Part shown: piece after piece, positions 35,632 to 46,800 of the stretch | Layout of the letters: the number at the start of each line of letters is the position of its first letter | Position numbering within the stretch: the stretch's first letter is position 1 | Assembly (NCBI GenBank): GCA_022661535.1 | Contig: JAKULF010000001.1 | Location: 3,224,001-3,288,000, forward strand | Direction: 5' to 3' | Origin: Eutypa lata | Taxonomy: Eukaryota > Ascomycota > Sordariomycetes > Xylariales > Diatrypaceae | Length of the DNA stretch: 64,000 nt | Translations under genes and position numbers: made by a program | The notes under the pieces: model-generated | Seen by the model: the letters and a program-made list of their open reading frames with translations, nothing else | Database searches by the model: none | What the model was told of the DNA's origin: nothing

Positions 35632-36116
35632 ATAGAGGAAAGGACATATGGCCATTGGTCGGTTTCCGCTGTGAACTCATGTCTTATACAGGCCTCAATT
35701 GCTATTTATGATGAACCGTAGTAAGCACAAGATACTCGCTTGTTGCCGTTCTCTCAGGGTGGTATAGCCTCTATACAGCACTACAGGATTTTATCAAGCT
35801 TAATCAGTCTTCTCATCACTAGTAATGAGCACTTCAGTGACAGCGAAAAGATGCATCATTGATTCATAATCTACATAGTAGCCTTTTCTATGGCACAGAA
35901 CCATTGGACGAGACCTTAAAAGACCTTGGAACAATCAATTATTTGCGCATGATACCATATGTCCAAAGGGGGGATACCAGCTGTCAAGGAGCATGAGATT
36001 GTGTGAAGAGAAACAAAGAGTGGTATGGTATCAAAGAAAACGATTAGCTAAATACATAAATTAAACACAAACAAGGGAGGTGAGAGCATTCATGACCTCA
36101 GCAACCTACCTGCAAC
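35632..36116. other. Convergent intergenic spacer
   Basis: 485 bp between the LPMO and PQ-rich-protein 3' ends. No gene seen. Confidence 0.4.
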
Positions 36117-37190
36117 CTACAACCTATCAACAGTCACCATCGTCGTATCGGAATCAACACTCACCACCTCCGCCATCTCATCGTCCTCCTCCAGCTCCCA
36201 ACACCCGAGCACGCTCTCCGCGTGCTTCTCCGCGGCCGCCTTCCTCAAAAACAAGAGCAAAATCCCCTTGTACAAGCAAAGGCGGCCCGCCGGGCGACCG
36301 AACCGCCCCGTGTCCCACCCGGACACGAGCCGGAAGTTCTCGCAGAGGAGCACGAACCTCGTGACGTGATCCGCCATGGTGAAATGGCGCTTGTCCACGC
36401 ACGGGCCGTCGAAGACCCAGCACGCCGGGTCGAAGTCCGCGTACCGGGCGGCGGCCACCTGGTCGCGGAGCCACCGCAGCCGCAGGTCGGTGCGGAAGAG
36501 CGCGCACCACGCGTCGCGGGTCCACGCCGAGAAGTCGCCCGCGTCCTCGATGAACTCCCACGCGATGGCGTGCACGTCGTCGGACCGCACGAACTGCGAC
36601 AGCAGCATGTAGTTGACCCCGGCGCGGCGCGCCACGGTGCGCAGCCCGTCGTCGCTCTCGGTCAGCAGCCGACACGCGTCCGGGTGGGCGCGGGCGCGGT
36701 GCAGGAGGGCGGCGCGCGAGAAGTCGAAGCGCGGCTGAAAATAAGGAAACTGCTGGGGCTGAGGTTGGGGCTGCGCCTGCGCCTGCGCCTGCGGGTGAAA
36801 TTGAGGAGGAAATGGTTGTGGTTGTGGTTGCGGCTGCGGTTGTGGCTGCGGAGGCAGATCCTGCGATGGTAGCGGCGAATGGGGCGGTGACGGGTATGGC
36901 GATCCAGGATACAAAGGTTGAGCATACATAGATCCACTGTCCGACGATGCCGGCCCCCAAGCGTGTCGCGGTTCTGGAGGTCCCGGTCCCGGTCCCGCCC
37001 CCGGTATCGGTAGCGCCCCCGACATCATAAACTGCTCCGGGTTTTGCGGCGGCCGCCCTGCCCCATGGGCAGCACCCGGTGAGAATCTATTGTAGTCAGC
37101 TAGCGATCTCCTATAGAGGGCAAATTTGGCTTCGAGGAAGGCTGCCTCGTTCAAATCCCTTCTCAACTCTTGCAAGAAAAATTTAGACAT
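36117..37190 (-). CDS. Unknown protein: PQ-repeat linker plus a novel C-terminal domain shared with the 42.9-kb gene
   Basis: Intronless gene of 357 aa. Residues 1-35 are helical and charged. Residues 36-155 are Pro/Gly/Gln-rich, with tandem PQ and QA dipeptides at about 113-150, so probably disordered. Residues 183-325 form a globular domain. It contains VARRAGVNYMLLSQFV, WEFIEDAG, and MADHVTRFVLLCENFRL, then a hydrophobic helix (LCLYKGILLLFLRKAAA). The same order occurs in the protein at 42884-43675, so this is a real domain family. I do not recognise it. The C-terminus (ELEEDDEMAEVV) is acidic. No signal peptide is seen. The GC-rich sequence produces long shadow frames, but only this frame has the shared domain. 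A TATA-like word lies 66 bp upstream. Confidence 0.75.
   Translation of the reverse strand: MSKFFLQELRRDLNEAAFLEAKFALYRRSLADYNRFSPGAAHGAGRPPQNPEQFMMSGALPIPGAGPGPGPPEPRHAWGPASSDSGSMYAQPLYPGSPYPSPPHSPLPSQDLPPQPQPQPQPQPQPFPPQFHPQAQAQAQPQPQPQQFPYFQPRFDFSRAALLHRARAHPDACRLLTESDDGLRTVARRAGVNYMLLSQFVRSDDVHAIAWEFIEDAGDFSAWTRDAWCALFRTDLRLRWLRDQVAAARYADFDPACWVFDGPCVDKRHFTMADHVTRFVLLCENFRLVSGWDTGRFGRPAGRLCLYKGILLLFLRKAAAEKHAESVLGCWELEEDDEMAEVVSVDSDTTMVTVDRL
36745..36855 (-). repeat. In-gene PQ/QA-coding tandem repeat
   Basis: Imperfect 6-bp repeats (CAGCCG/CAACCA-like on the coding strand) encode alternating Pro-Gln and Gln-Ala. Such tracts vary in length between strains by slippage. Confidence 0.7.
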
Positions 37191-37845
37191 TTTGCTAATT
37201 TACTACGTGGATGTCAATTGGTGGTTTTTCTTTTTTTTTCTCTTTTTTTTTCTTCTTTAAATACCCCCTTCTTCTTCTTCGTTACAACTCCGGTTGATAT
37301 TTTTGGGTATGTCCAAAATACTTTCACAATAAGTAAGCTTTGATGAGAAATCGTTGCTGAAGGCCGAAGGCTAAAGCTCAAGGGAGTCGTTCCTTATATA
37401 TACGAACTAGAATATCGCGTTCCTAAACGCATGGTCCGAACAAGAGTACTGTGTACTTGTTCGCTGAGAACACTATAATTACACTAAACCAGTCAGTAAT
37501 TTTCAAACAAAGCAACTGAGAATAAACAATCACTAGGATTTGTAAAATGGAAGAAGGGTGGTAGACAAGGCATGACATAACGGCCACTTAGGCCTAGACG
37601 GATTGAACAAGACAGGGCATTGAAGAAACAATCAACAATCAATAAATTATGTTTATCATTAGGCCAATACGGCATGTATGTCGACGTATTAGAAGCACTA
37701 TACCTGGATCTGAGCTCGACCCGTCTTCCGCTAGATCAAAAGGGGCGTAGGCAAGATGGTTAACCAACTATCCATTCATCTTCACTCAAAACGCCTCCGT
37801 GATTACCAGAGCATCATTGGCAGGAGACTTATCATTAATCGTTCC
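37191..37845. other. Intergenic spacer
   Basis: 655 bp between the PQ-gene promoter and the 2EXR gene's 3' end. No gene seen apart from the promoter features listed. Confidence 0.4.
37256..37263 (-). promoter_or_regulatory. TATA-like box and pyrimidine tract upstream of the PQ-rich gene
   Basis: On the minus strand TATTTAAA lies 66 bp before the ATG. Between it and the ATG is a long purine run (T/C on plus, about 37226-37258), as often seen in fungal leaders. Confidence 0.4.
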
Positions 37846-39726
37846 CTACCATTCACCATCACCGTCATCATCATCATCACCACCGCCACCACCATATGAT
37901 CCTTCCTCAGCCATGTCCATAACGAGATCGTTGTCCGAAACCTCATCATCATCATCTCCATAGGCCCCTCCTTCGACCAGGCCATCATCATCTTGGGGGT
38001 CCTGGTAAAAGGTCTCGCTATCACCGTCGTCAGAAGCCGAGTCGGCACCATCTTCGGGCACCGGGTTCTCCGATCGATAGAGTCGAAGCCTCTCTGCAAG
38101 AGACATCGGCTTCTTCACGTCTTCGTCTGCTTCCTCGTCCGATTCTTCTGCCGAATCGTCACCGGCAGCAGTCGCATCGCTCTCTTCAGATCTAGAATCT
38201 TTTCTCTTGGTCTGGGCTCCGTCATCTCCATCCTCGTCGGAATCATCTGAATCTGATAGAACGACACGTCCAGCGCGACGGTTGGGCGGTCGCGACTGCT
38301 TTTTCGCTCTGTCCACGGGCTCGTCGGCGGAGTCATCCTCAGAATCTGAGGACACGACTTGACGTCGAGGTCGTTTGACTGGGCGTGCAGGTTCCTCATC
38401 GGAATCAGAATCATCTGAGATGCCGTGTTTCGGAGATTCCGGTTCCAGGCTAGAAAAATGTCCTACTGGCTCAACGTCACCGGAGAAGGCCATTGTGTCG
38501 CCTTGGGGTGAAAAGCCTGCGAAGCCGGAACCACCTTCAACCTCATCGTCGGAACTGCCTTGAACTACTAGATCATCATCACCCTCGTCAAAGCCATCGC
38601 TCTCATCTATCGGAGCATCGTCTATCCCATCGCTCTCGTATTCATTCTCCTCCGACGAGCCATCGTCTGATTCTGAACTTGACTCCGAATCCCAAGCTGC
38701 GTCCGGGTCAGCCAGTGCTTTCTCTCTTAAGCGATGATACCGCTGTACACCCCCCTCATGTGAAAATAGTACAATAGGCCACAACTCGATGGACGGCTTA
38801 TCAGCCTTGTTCGCATTACGACCTAGTCGGAGGTCTGTAGGTATCTCCTTTTCGGCGTATTCAAGATGCTTCTCCAGATTAGGCCAACAGTATAGAAATT
38901 CGATGTCTTCGCCTAAACCAGGCTGCAGTTCTTCGGTTTGAACGTGAAAGACGTGAACCGAATCAGACACGCACCACTTGAGGTTACGGGTGTGAAGCTC
39001 GCACGCGTCCCAGCAGGGGTAGACTTTCTGAAGGCTGGGGAAGATATGGAAAGGTAGATCCCCGAATACCTCCAAGAGGTGAATGTCTGGCTTGACTTCG
39101 AATGCGAGATTCTTAACATCCTTCAAGTCGCCGGCGATGCTTTCCCAATGTGCGGAGTTCCAATCCATAGACTCGGACATCCAACCAAGAAAGATGATAT
39201 CTCTGTCCTTGTTGTACCGTAGATAGCCCAGCGTTTTTTGCATAGGGAGTGTATCTGGGTAGAATTTTAAGCCCATCTGACGACTCTCGCGGTGGACTTC
39301 CAGCAGGGTTCTTGCTGGGGCGGTCTGTTGGTCCAAGGTCCCGCTAGGCCACAAACCGCTCACAAGTTGTACATCAAAGACACGTGCAGGGGCTCTTAGA
39401 TCCGGGTCAAAGAACTCCCAAACACGTTGGCGAAGTTCAATTGGTAGACGACAGAATTGTGGGAAGGAGCTATGGTAGTTGTCACGTCTCCCAATACTCA
39501 TTCCACCGTAATCATCGTCGTCGTCTTCATCGTCATCCTCTTCTTCTTCGCCTTCTTCACCAGACTCAAAAGCTTCTAAATCCAGAAGCGCACCTGCGTT
39601 CATACTCCCATCCTCAGAGCCGGACTCGTCGGAGTCTGCAGAGTTTGCGGAGTTGTGATGTTCTTCCTCCTCAGAAGCTGTCTGGTGGTCGCGATCAGAG
39701 GAATCCTCCATGGTGACGTTATGCAA
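37846..39726 (-). CDS. 2EXR-domain protein with long acidic Ser/Asp/Glu tail
   Basis: Intronless gene of 626 aa. Residues 1-75 are acidic, ending in an Asp/Glu run. A 2EXR domain (PF20150) follows at about 85-230, recognised by FPQFCRLPIELRQRVWEFF, the usual start of this fungal domain, and by the TLLEVHRESRQMGLKFY block. Residues 340-626 are an extreme SDSDD/EESD-rich tail with basic patches such as PVKRPRRQ, which may be a nuclear localisation signal; SDSD sites suit casein kinase 2. The function of 2EXR proteins is unknown. The acidic tail resembles histone-chaperone or transcription-associated proteins only in composition. An in-frame alternative start lies five codons downstream (MEDSSD). 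Confidence 0.85.
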   Translation of the reverse strand: MHNVTMEDSSDRDHQTASEEEEHHNSANSADSDESGSEDGSMNAGALLDLEAFESGEEGEEEEDDDEDDDDDYGGMSIGRRDNYHSSFPQFCRLPIELRQRVWEFFDPDLRAPARVFDVQLVSGLWPSGTLDQQTAPARTLLEVHRESRQMGLKFYPDTLPMQKTLGYLRYNKDRDIIFLGWMSESMDWNSAHWESIAGDLKDVKNLAFEVKPDIHLLEVFGDLPFHIFPSLQKVYPCWDACELHTRNLKWCVSDSVHVFHVQTEELQPGLGEDIEFLYCWPNLEKHLEYAEKEIPTDLRLGRNANKADKPSIELWPIVLFSHEGGVQRYHRLREKALADPDAAWDSESSSESDDGSSEENEYESDGIDDAPIDESDGFDEGDDDLVVQGSSDDEVEGGSGFAGFSPQGDTMAFSGDVEPVGHFSSLEPESPKHGISDDSDSDEEPARPVKRPRRQVVSSDSEDDSADEPVDRAKKQSRPPNRRAGRVVLSDSDDSDEDGDDGAQTKRKDSRSEESDATAAGDDSAEESDEEADEDVKKPMSLAERLRLYRSENPVPEDGADSASDDGDSETFYQDPQDDDGLVEGGAYGDDDDEVSDNDLVMDMAEEGSYGGGGGDDDDDGDGEW

Positions 39727-40693
39727 GTTTTCCAGAAATGTTGAGGTTGGAGGATTCTTGCGTTGATCAGATGACGAACGAAGATGATAAATGCCAAGCC
39801 AGAGGGAACGCAGATGGAATTGAGAGGCGTGTCTGAGATGATGAAGTCGCGTTTAGGTCAGATTCTCGAGGTTAAGTTGATCGACAAACACGAACGTGTG
39901 GCTGAAGCTCTAGTTAGGCAAGGAGTCCTTGTTCTGTTTAAGTGCTTACCCCACTACTCTAGCCACACTTGCCGTATTTGACTAACTTATGTATGTAGGT
40001 ATGGAGGTACGAAATAGGTACTTCATAAATTAATTCAAGCTCTTGACATTTCAAGTTGTACGAATTGACGAAGAAATAAAAGGTCAGAAAATGCAAATAT
40101 TCATAAGAACATTCTTACCTGCCAGTTTTGGCCTAACTGTATCAAATTATGTGTATTATATTATTTAAAACGGCAACTATGTATGCTTGCAATATCGTAT
40201 TACATGCCACTTATGTAGCTGGTATCTAAGTTAACCTTTCATCGAAGAAACAATGTTTGCGTCATTTCCTATTGAACTCTAACATTCCCGGTCCTGGTCC
40301 TGGTCCCTATAGCAAGACGCGCTGCGCTGTCCATTAGGTTTTCTAACGCTGGCTTTGTTTGAACGCCGGGTCTATCTTACACGGTTCCGGCGTTCCCTAA
40401 GAACTATGTGGCGTTGGCATACACGTACGAACACAGTTCAATCAATCCAGCCATGCCTGCCTACATCTATCATCAAATGGCAAATACTTATCATCTAGCT
40501 GCCCAGGGATATATATATATTAGTTTTCACAGTTCAGAGACGCATTTCAGCCATTGACACGACGCAATAATAACTAGCTTATTGATCAAGTTGATGAATG
40601 AATAGATAGTTACCTACACAGTGCAGCTATGTATGTAGTTAGAAAGTTACCACGTCATGCGCGACCCGCCAAACCCGCCCATCACATCCCACC
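39727..40693. other. Intergenic spacer
   Basis: 967 bp from the 2EXR start to the GH30 3' end. AT-rich; the short frame at 39784-39981 has no recognisable feature. Confidence 0.4.
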
Positions 40694-42437
40694 TCACAGC
40701 GTAACGCCCTCGACCTCGAAAGTCTGCACGGTATTGCTAGCGAACGCGGACTGCAGTTTCGTGCCGCTGATGGTGGCGCCGGTGTCCTGGACGTAGCGGT
40801 CGCCGCTGCTCGCGACGGCGGTGCGCCAGCGGGCCACCTTGGTGCCGGAGGCCGGGCGCCCGCCGAAGCCGGAGAGCTCGAAGCTGACCGTCTGCGCGGC
40901 GCCCGAGTTGTAGTAGGCGATGACGAGCTTCCGGTTCGCGCCGTCGTACGCCGCCACGGTGCTGCCGCTGCCGCCGTCGAGGATCGTCATGCCTTCGCGG
41001 ATGTGTCGGCTACAATGCATTCCATGCGTCGTCGAGGGTCAGTCTCAGTCGTCGCGGTTCCTAGATATGAAAAGGGGGTGGTAACACGAGGTGATTGCTA
41101 CTCACCTGAACTGCGCTAGCACCCAGTACTTCTGGCCTGGGGATCCCAGCGTCTTGTCGTCGTTGTTGCCGTCAATGAGGCCCCAACCGCCGCCGTCGAT
41201 AGCCTGCCAGTAGACCCAAGCAGTAGGCTTACTATAGAACTTAGAGTTAGCGATTGCCTTTTCACCGATATCGTAAGGAGGTTTGAGAGTTGGTCATTCG
41301 GTTTGAGAGCAAAGGGCTCCCGGATATTCCCCCTCCAGTGACCCACAAAGAAAAGAAAGGGACCTCGGAAATATTTGCTTACAGCCAGCGGAAATCTAGC
41401 AACAAATTACTAGCAAGGCGTGCGCCGGTGGCGTCGCTCTCGCCGTACTCGCTGTTCCACAGCTTCTTGCCGTTGGAGTTAGCCACGTCGTACAGCGCGT
41501 CACGCTTGCCGCTGCCGTACTGGTAGCCGTGGACGTTGATGCGGGCGACGTTGGCGCGGGCGGCGCTGCTCCACCCGTTGGCCGCCGCCGTCGCCTGGTC
41601 GTAGTACGACTCGTCGGCGGCGGCGACGATGGTCGACTCCAGCCCCCTGCTGTCCAGCTCGCTGCGCAGGTTGTTGATGACGGTGGTTTGCGTGCTCACG
41701 TCGAAGTGCGACCCTTCCTGGGTCCCGTCCGCCTTCCACCAGTCCGCCGTCGGCTCGTTGAACGGGTCCACCGACTCGAACGTGATGCCCCAGTTGTCCT
41801 TGGCGTACTTGGCGATCGTGGCCATGTACACGGCGTGGTCCTGCAGGTTCCAGGACTGGATGTTCTCCCCGCCGCCGCTGGCGCCGGACGGGTTTTTGTT
41901 CTGGCACATCCACCACATGGGCGAGTTGGAGAACAGCTCCAAGTGGTTGGCTCCTCGGCTCTTCGCCTTGCTCAGCATCGCGCGCTGGTTGGCGTCGACC
42001 GACCAGTCCCAGCTCGACGAAGACGGGTCGGTGCTGGCCCAGTCTAGCCAGTGTCCTTCGATCTGTCGGGAGCTCTTGATGTTCGCAGATGCAGTCATCG
42101 CAGTGCTATCGTAGGTGTTCCAGCTGCTAGCGCCGGCATTGTGGCGTGCGATGTTGAAGCCCAGGCCGGGCAGGCTCACACCAGCGAACTGGGTTGAGTC
42201 GAGAGTGAACAAGATATCCGCAAGATCATCTCGGTCGCCAAAGGCCTTAGCCCACCACGCCAGGGAAATTCCCCAACCTTCCCATGTACCCCAGTTCGAC
42301 TTTGCATCAATTGTCGTGGTCGTGTCGCGGGCTCTGATGTCAGCAGTCTTGACCACGCCGTCGGTAACCGGAACAGCAGCCGTGAGGCCACCAAAGGCGA
42401 GGGATGCCGTCAATGCTAGGGCTGGGCGCGCATGCAT
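40694..42437 (-). CDS. GH30 endo-beta-1,6-galactanase-like enzyme, secreted
   Basis: Exons 42437-41383, 41231-41106 and 41009-40694 join in frame to 498 aa. A signal peptide covers about residues 1-21. The (beta/alpha)8 barrel carries the acid/base Glu228 in DPFNEPT and the nucleophile Glu330 in NSEYGESD. GWGISLAWWAKAFG, NSPMWWMC and LDFRWL..TAWVYWQ are typical of subfamily GH30_5, whose characterised fungal members are endo-beta-1,6-galactanases acting on arabinogalactan side chains. The C-terminal part (HIREGMTIL onward) is the beta-sandwich fused to the barrel. All key residues are present. With the GH27 and GH64 genes it points to polysaccharide degradation in the same region. Confidence 0.92.
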
Positions 42438-42883
42438 TTTGTAAGTACTATCGGACTAGACGGTCTACAGACGACTAGGTATCGAGATCCCATGGTAGAG
42501 ATGGGATCCAATTGCTCATATATATTCATCTCCATCTTGCAGCACGTGAAACAGGATCACGAGCTCAGCCCGGGAATTTCGCACCGAACGAACGTAATAG
42601 TTAAAGCTAGTATTAGGGTCCAGATCTGTCACGATGTCACGCAACTTAGTCAATCTATGCCATATTATATATTAGTGCTAGAAAAAAGTTGGGTTATTCG
42701 TGGAATTTGTGAAAGCCGTGATGGTCAAGTTGGCAGAAGTGGGGCGTTCCCCACGGGGAGAGGGGATGTACCGACATCATAACCGGTATGATCGACTCCG
42801 AAGCTCCCATTTAGGCTAGCTATCCTGGTTATTTTTTGCCTTGACAGGGAATATCCATTGGACGTCGTGAGACCCGAGAGGCT
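42438..42883. other. Intergenic spacer with GH30 promoter
   Basis: 446 bp; upstream of GH30 and downstream of the unknown gene at 42.9 kb. A TATATAT word near 42521 lies about 85 bp before the GH30 start. Confidence 0.4.
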
Positions 42884-43675
42884 TTAAGACTGTACATATC
42901 TAGCCCGAAAAGCGAAGCACCGCAGGACGCATAGGTAGAAGTTCACCTTGTTCTCAAACGACATATCGCGAGTCTGCCACCATCTGGAGTTCTTAGCTCG
43001 TAGACGAGACTTCTCGGACAGCAGGATGAAGCGGGTCAGGTGGTCCGATATCTCCCAGCCCGACTTGTTGGGCCTGCTCCTCGACCACCGGTATTCGGCC
43101 TCGTCGCCGTGTTCGATGTACTGCAGGTTCCAAAAGAGGGAATCTGCCGTGTAGCCGGGCTTCTCGAAGTGGCCGCGGTTGTCGTCGAAGAACTCCTGGG
43201 CCAGCTTCTGGATCTCGGGCGACGACATAAAGACGGTCAGGGTTGTGGAATCGGCGCCGATCTCCCGAGCGACGCTGCGGATAAATTGCCCGACTTCGTC
43301 GACGACGCCGCCGGACTCTGTGCGAGGAGGGGCATTCGGACGCTTCGCTGAGTGTCTTCCAAGCGATGATATTCTAGACGGTGCTTTCTGCGAGGTAGGG
43401 GTATGCGGAGGGGTATTAGTGTCCCGACTAGATGAGAATGAATTTCGAATCGGTAGCTCGATATTGAGCTTTGAGATTCGAGTCGCGATGCTTTCGACGA
43501 TCTCCCATGCTTTCCTAACGTCCTCCATCGCAGATGTCTGGCTGACTATTGGTGGTTTGGTTTGGAGGCAGTCACGATTGCGTTTGTCCGTGATGTTTGA
43601 AGTATTGGGCGAGTCGTACTTGACAAGTATGAAAGAGGTCGTGCACGTCCGAATTGGTACTACCAGGTCGGTCAC
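42884..43675 (-). CDS. Unknown protein with the same novel C-terminal domain as the PQ-rich gene
   Basis: Intronless frame of 263 aa; a later start (Met50, at 43528, MEDVRKAW) is equally likely and gives 214 aa. The N-terminal part is predicted helical (MEDVRKAWEIVESIATRI). A Ser/Thr/Pro-rich basic linker (about 80-120) follows, then the domain at 131-258. It contains FIRSVAREIGADSTTLTVFM, IQKLAQEFFDD and ISDHLTRFILLSEKSRL, followed by a hydrophobic helix. These align without gaps over the first 35 residues with the protein at 36117-37190. I know no name for this domain. No signal peptide or membrane helix is clear. Confidence 0.7.
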   Translation of the reverse strand: MTDLVVPIRTCTTSFILVKYDSPNTSNITDKRNRDCLQTKPPIVSQTSAMEDVRKAWEIVESIATRISKLNIELPIRNSFSSSRDTNTPPHTPTSQKAPSRISSLGRHSAKRPNAPPRTESGGVVDEVGQFIRSVAREIGADSTTLTVFMSSPEIQKLAQEFFDDNRGHFEKPGYTADSLFWNLQYIEHGDEAEYRWSRSRPNKSGWEISDHLTRFILLSEKSRLRAKNSRWWQTRDMSFENKVNFYLCVLRCFAFRARYVQS

Positions 43676-43850
43676 CTCATGTGGTATTTAGGCGATTTCT
43701 AAGGCATGCACAGTTGGTAAGTTACCTGGTAAGTAAGCAATTATGACTCTTACCACCTTTAAAAGAATGAATCGAATCAGTGCACCAATGCTACACAGGC
43801 TAGTTGGGGGAAACAAACTTCTACATACATACCTGCCTACAGTACCTACT

Positions 43851-43870
43851 TATGTATGTATGTATGTATG
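43851..43870. repeat. (TATG)n microsatellite
   Basis: Five consecutive TATG units, followed by a TGCATG tail. Confidence 0.85.
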
Positions 43871-46800
43871 CATGATTTCCTCAGCATTGAGGTGAAAGAC
43901 ATGTTTTCACCCCTTTTCAATGCACTGTTGTTTTACTGGCTACATACATGTAGATACCAAAGTTAGCCAGCAGCCAGCAGCCCTGAATAATTGCACTGTT
44001 AATTACTCATTTCCATAGCTTCTTTTACAGTAGTATCAATGCCATTCTCCAAGACAATCTCGCTTTGTCGCATTGTCTGTTGGCAAATCAGACAAGTTTG
44101 CCATGTTCCATGCATGATCCCTTTGTCCCCAATATCACATGCTGTTAGTCTTCAAGAGCAAACTAACATTAGTATACGCACTGAAGAAATACCAATCACC
44201 CTAACATATAACATTGAAGGTTCAAAATATCGTATCGTTTTACATGGGTCTAATTAGTAGTATGGCAACTTTAGCGGTAGCATATGCAGTAGCGAACAAC
44301 TTGTTTCCTAATAATACAGATAAGGAAACATCTACAACTTCTCAAATCACAAGATGATACTTCTTCTAGGAGCGTAATTAGTGTTGGCAGCTTCGTTTCA
44401 TAGTAAGGCCATTCTGTGATTTACTGCATATTGCTGGTTGAAACGAAACTATCTGCAGCCTACTTGTATTGCCTCCAACCTCTACAGATATAACTTACCT
44501 AAGGCAGTTTGGACTAACGACGAGGTCACTGGCAAACAGTAGACATGGTGCAGTAGCGTAAACATCATGCATCAATATAATATTCCGCTGTAACACTTGG
44601 TAGTCACTGTGTCCAGAAAGTCCCGTTGCTCATGCCACGTCTGGTACAAATCCGGACTGAATACGCCCGTTGCCCCTTGGGAACCAAATGATGCAAATGA
44701 TGCAGTTATTTTTATCAGATTCTCTATGACATATGTATCATCTTAGCAATAAAGCAAGTAACGGGCTAAACTAATTGCTAGAAGTAATGTACATGGGGGG
44801 TGGTCAAATCGGTCCTCTGTTACTAAGTAGTTCACCACGACCATCGTCTCTATTGCAATATTGTCAGGGGTAAATAAAAATGCAGACATAAACGATCCAA
44901 TGGTACAAAGAAAGTAATCATGGTGTCCAAGCTACCCATCTTCTTGGTCACCATGCTTCCAGCGGTGGCTATCCAGCAAAAAGGCTAGAGTCTACAAGTC
45001 AGTCAACTTATAGACTATCAGTGTATAGATGGCATAGCATAAACTGCAATCCAACAGTTGGATTGTTACAATTAAGCTTTATTCACAATAACGATGGTTG
45101 ATAACTATTGCATAGGAGACGCAGCACGAGAAGAATCAGGGATAATACAACACAGATAGCAGTACTCCGATAGGACAGATTACGAATTTAACATGGTTTC
45201 TCGACGGACACTTATGCAAACTCGCGATAGAACCTAGAGATCGATTTCCTTAAAAGGCTGTTCGATCGGTTGCTTCTCCAAATCATGCTGTCTCGTGACT
45301 CAAGATCTTGACATGTAAGTATCATTCTCCTGCAAAACGGGTATAGCAACAGGAAAGGAGAATGGAATGGAATAGAAACTAGTTAGTTGCATCGTCCTAT
45401 GTGTCAGTTGCATGAAAGAGTTGTATTCCAGCTCGTAGACCGGGCGGTGTAACGTTCGTGCTTTCGTTGTAGTTTCCAATGAATTCCCCTCCTCTCGATT
45501 GCGTATCCTTACTATATACGTCGAAGTGTTTCTATAATGGGAGATACAGGCAGGACACTATAAAGGTTAATCCACACTTCGACCTCAGGGATCAAGATGG
45601 AATATACATAGCTCGCACATTAAACTACGTTAGGTAGGTAGGGAGCCAGTCTTAGTCCGAGAAACAGCACCTTGCTCTCTCCACAGTTCTAAGGATAGGA
45701 CAACTAACCTCGCGTAGAGGTAGTTTATTTTATGGATTTATAGAAAGCAGATGTTGAGATCAAAACTGACCATGCCCACAGAAACACGATTCGTGTTCCC
45801 GAAACTGCACCTTGAACCTTGAAGAATTCAAAGCCAACCTAGCAAATCCCATAGTTTCAACGTCTTCCCGTCGCTATACTGACTAGCTGCATAGTTCGTT
45901 CCATTGATATAGTTCTCTACTTCGTACTAATTCTAAACGACATGAGGCAAAGAAGGACTGGCGGTCCGAATGTGGCCTCGTACACATCACATACATACCC
46001 AGGTATATATTGCGTGCAGATGGTTCCAGATCCATCGTCGTTCATCGGTATACCAGTCTCCGTTGGCATCACGGGGGGTTCATTCATACATACACTTGGT
46101 GAGATCCCACATGATCAAGCTAAACCTGCAACACACGTGAAAAGGCATTTCCTTTTTTTTTGCTTTCTCGCAGCCAACGGGGCCTCGGAGGCTTGATATA
46201 CGATAATTATTGTTATATTAGCCTACCACAGCTCGTCGGGCCTAGCAGCCGATTCAGGCAGCTGAGAAGACCCCGTTTCAGGTTGTGACCCACTTCGGAC
46301 CGACTGCGCCAACCAGCCGTTTACTATTTAGTTAGCTCCGGCACTGGCGATCTTCCCCAACAATGGGTAATGGAACATTTTTAAGCGGCCGACGAATAAG
46401 CAGAGAGCCAGAGAGCCTAGGATTGTTTTGTTTGTTAGCACTACCTTGTAGGTATGTAGGTTGGGATTGGAATAAAAATAAACATAGTGCGTTGGCCTGT
46501 GCACATGCACACACAGGCATCGGGATAATGCCGTACGACGAAGCCACAGCGCCAAGCACTTTTCCCAGATCTTGGTTGCCGATCGGCCGCCTTACCCAGC
46601 TTACCTACCTCCTCTTTTCGATGTCACCCATGAGTGAGTGACAGGCCTTTTGCTGCCAGGCTGCTGCTACCTACATAGCTCACGCTGCTCACGTTAGCTG
46701 ACCCAAACCCTAAAATTCGATATTGACAAATTCCCAAAAGAATATCAGCCGCACATTCCGAAAAGGATTGAAGGGTCTTCTAAGCATCTAATCGGCCTTT

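Noticed and set aside
36178..36960. Long overlapping frames on both strands at the PQ-rich gene
   Set aside because: They arise from GC-rich repetitive sequence, are Arg/Ala/Pro-biased and lack the domain shared with the 43-kb gene.
41500..42114. Long frames inside the GH30 gene
   Set aside because: The GH30 frame carries both catalytic glutamates and spliced continuity; the others are shadows.
45942..46196. 84-codon frame in the 43.7-48.3 kb gap
   Set aside because: Composition and lack of motifs suggest chance.
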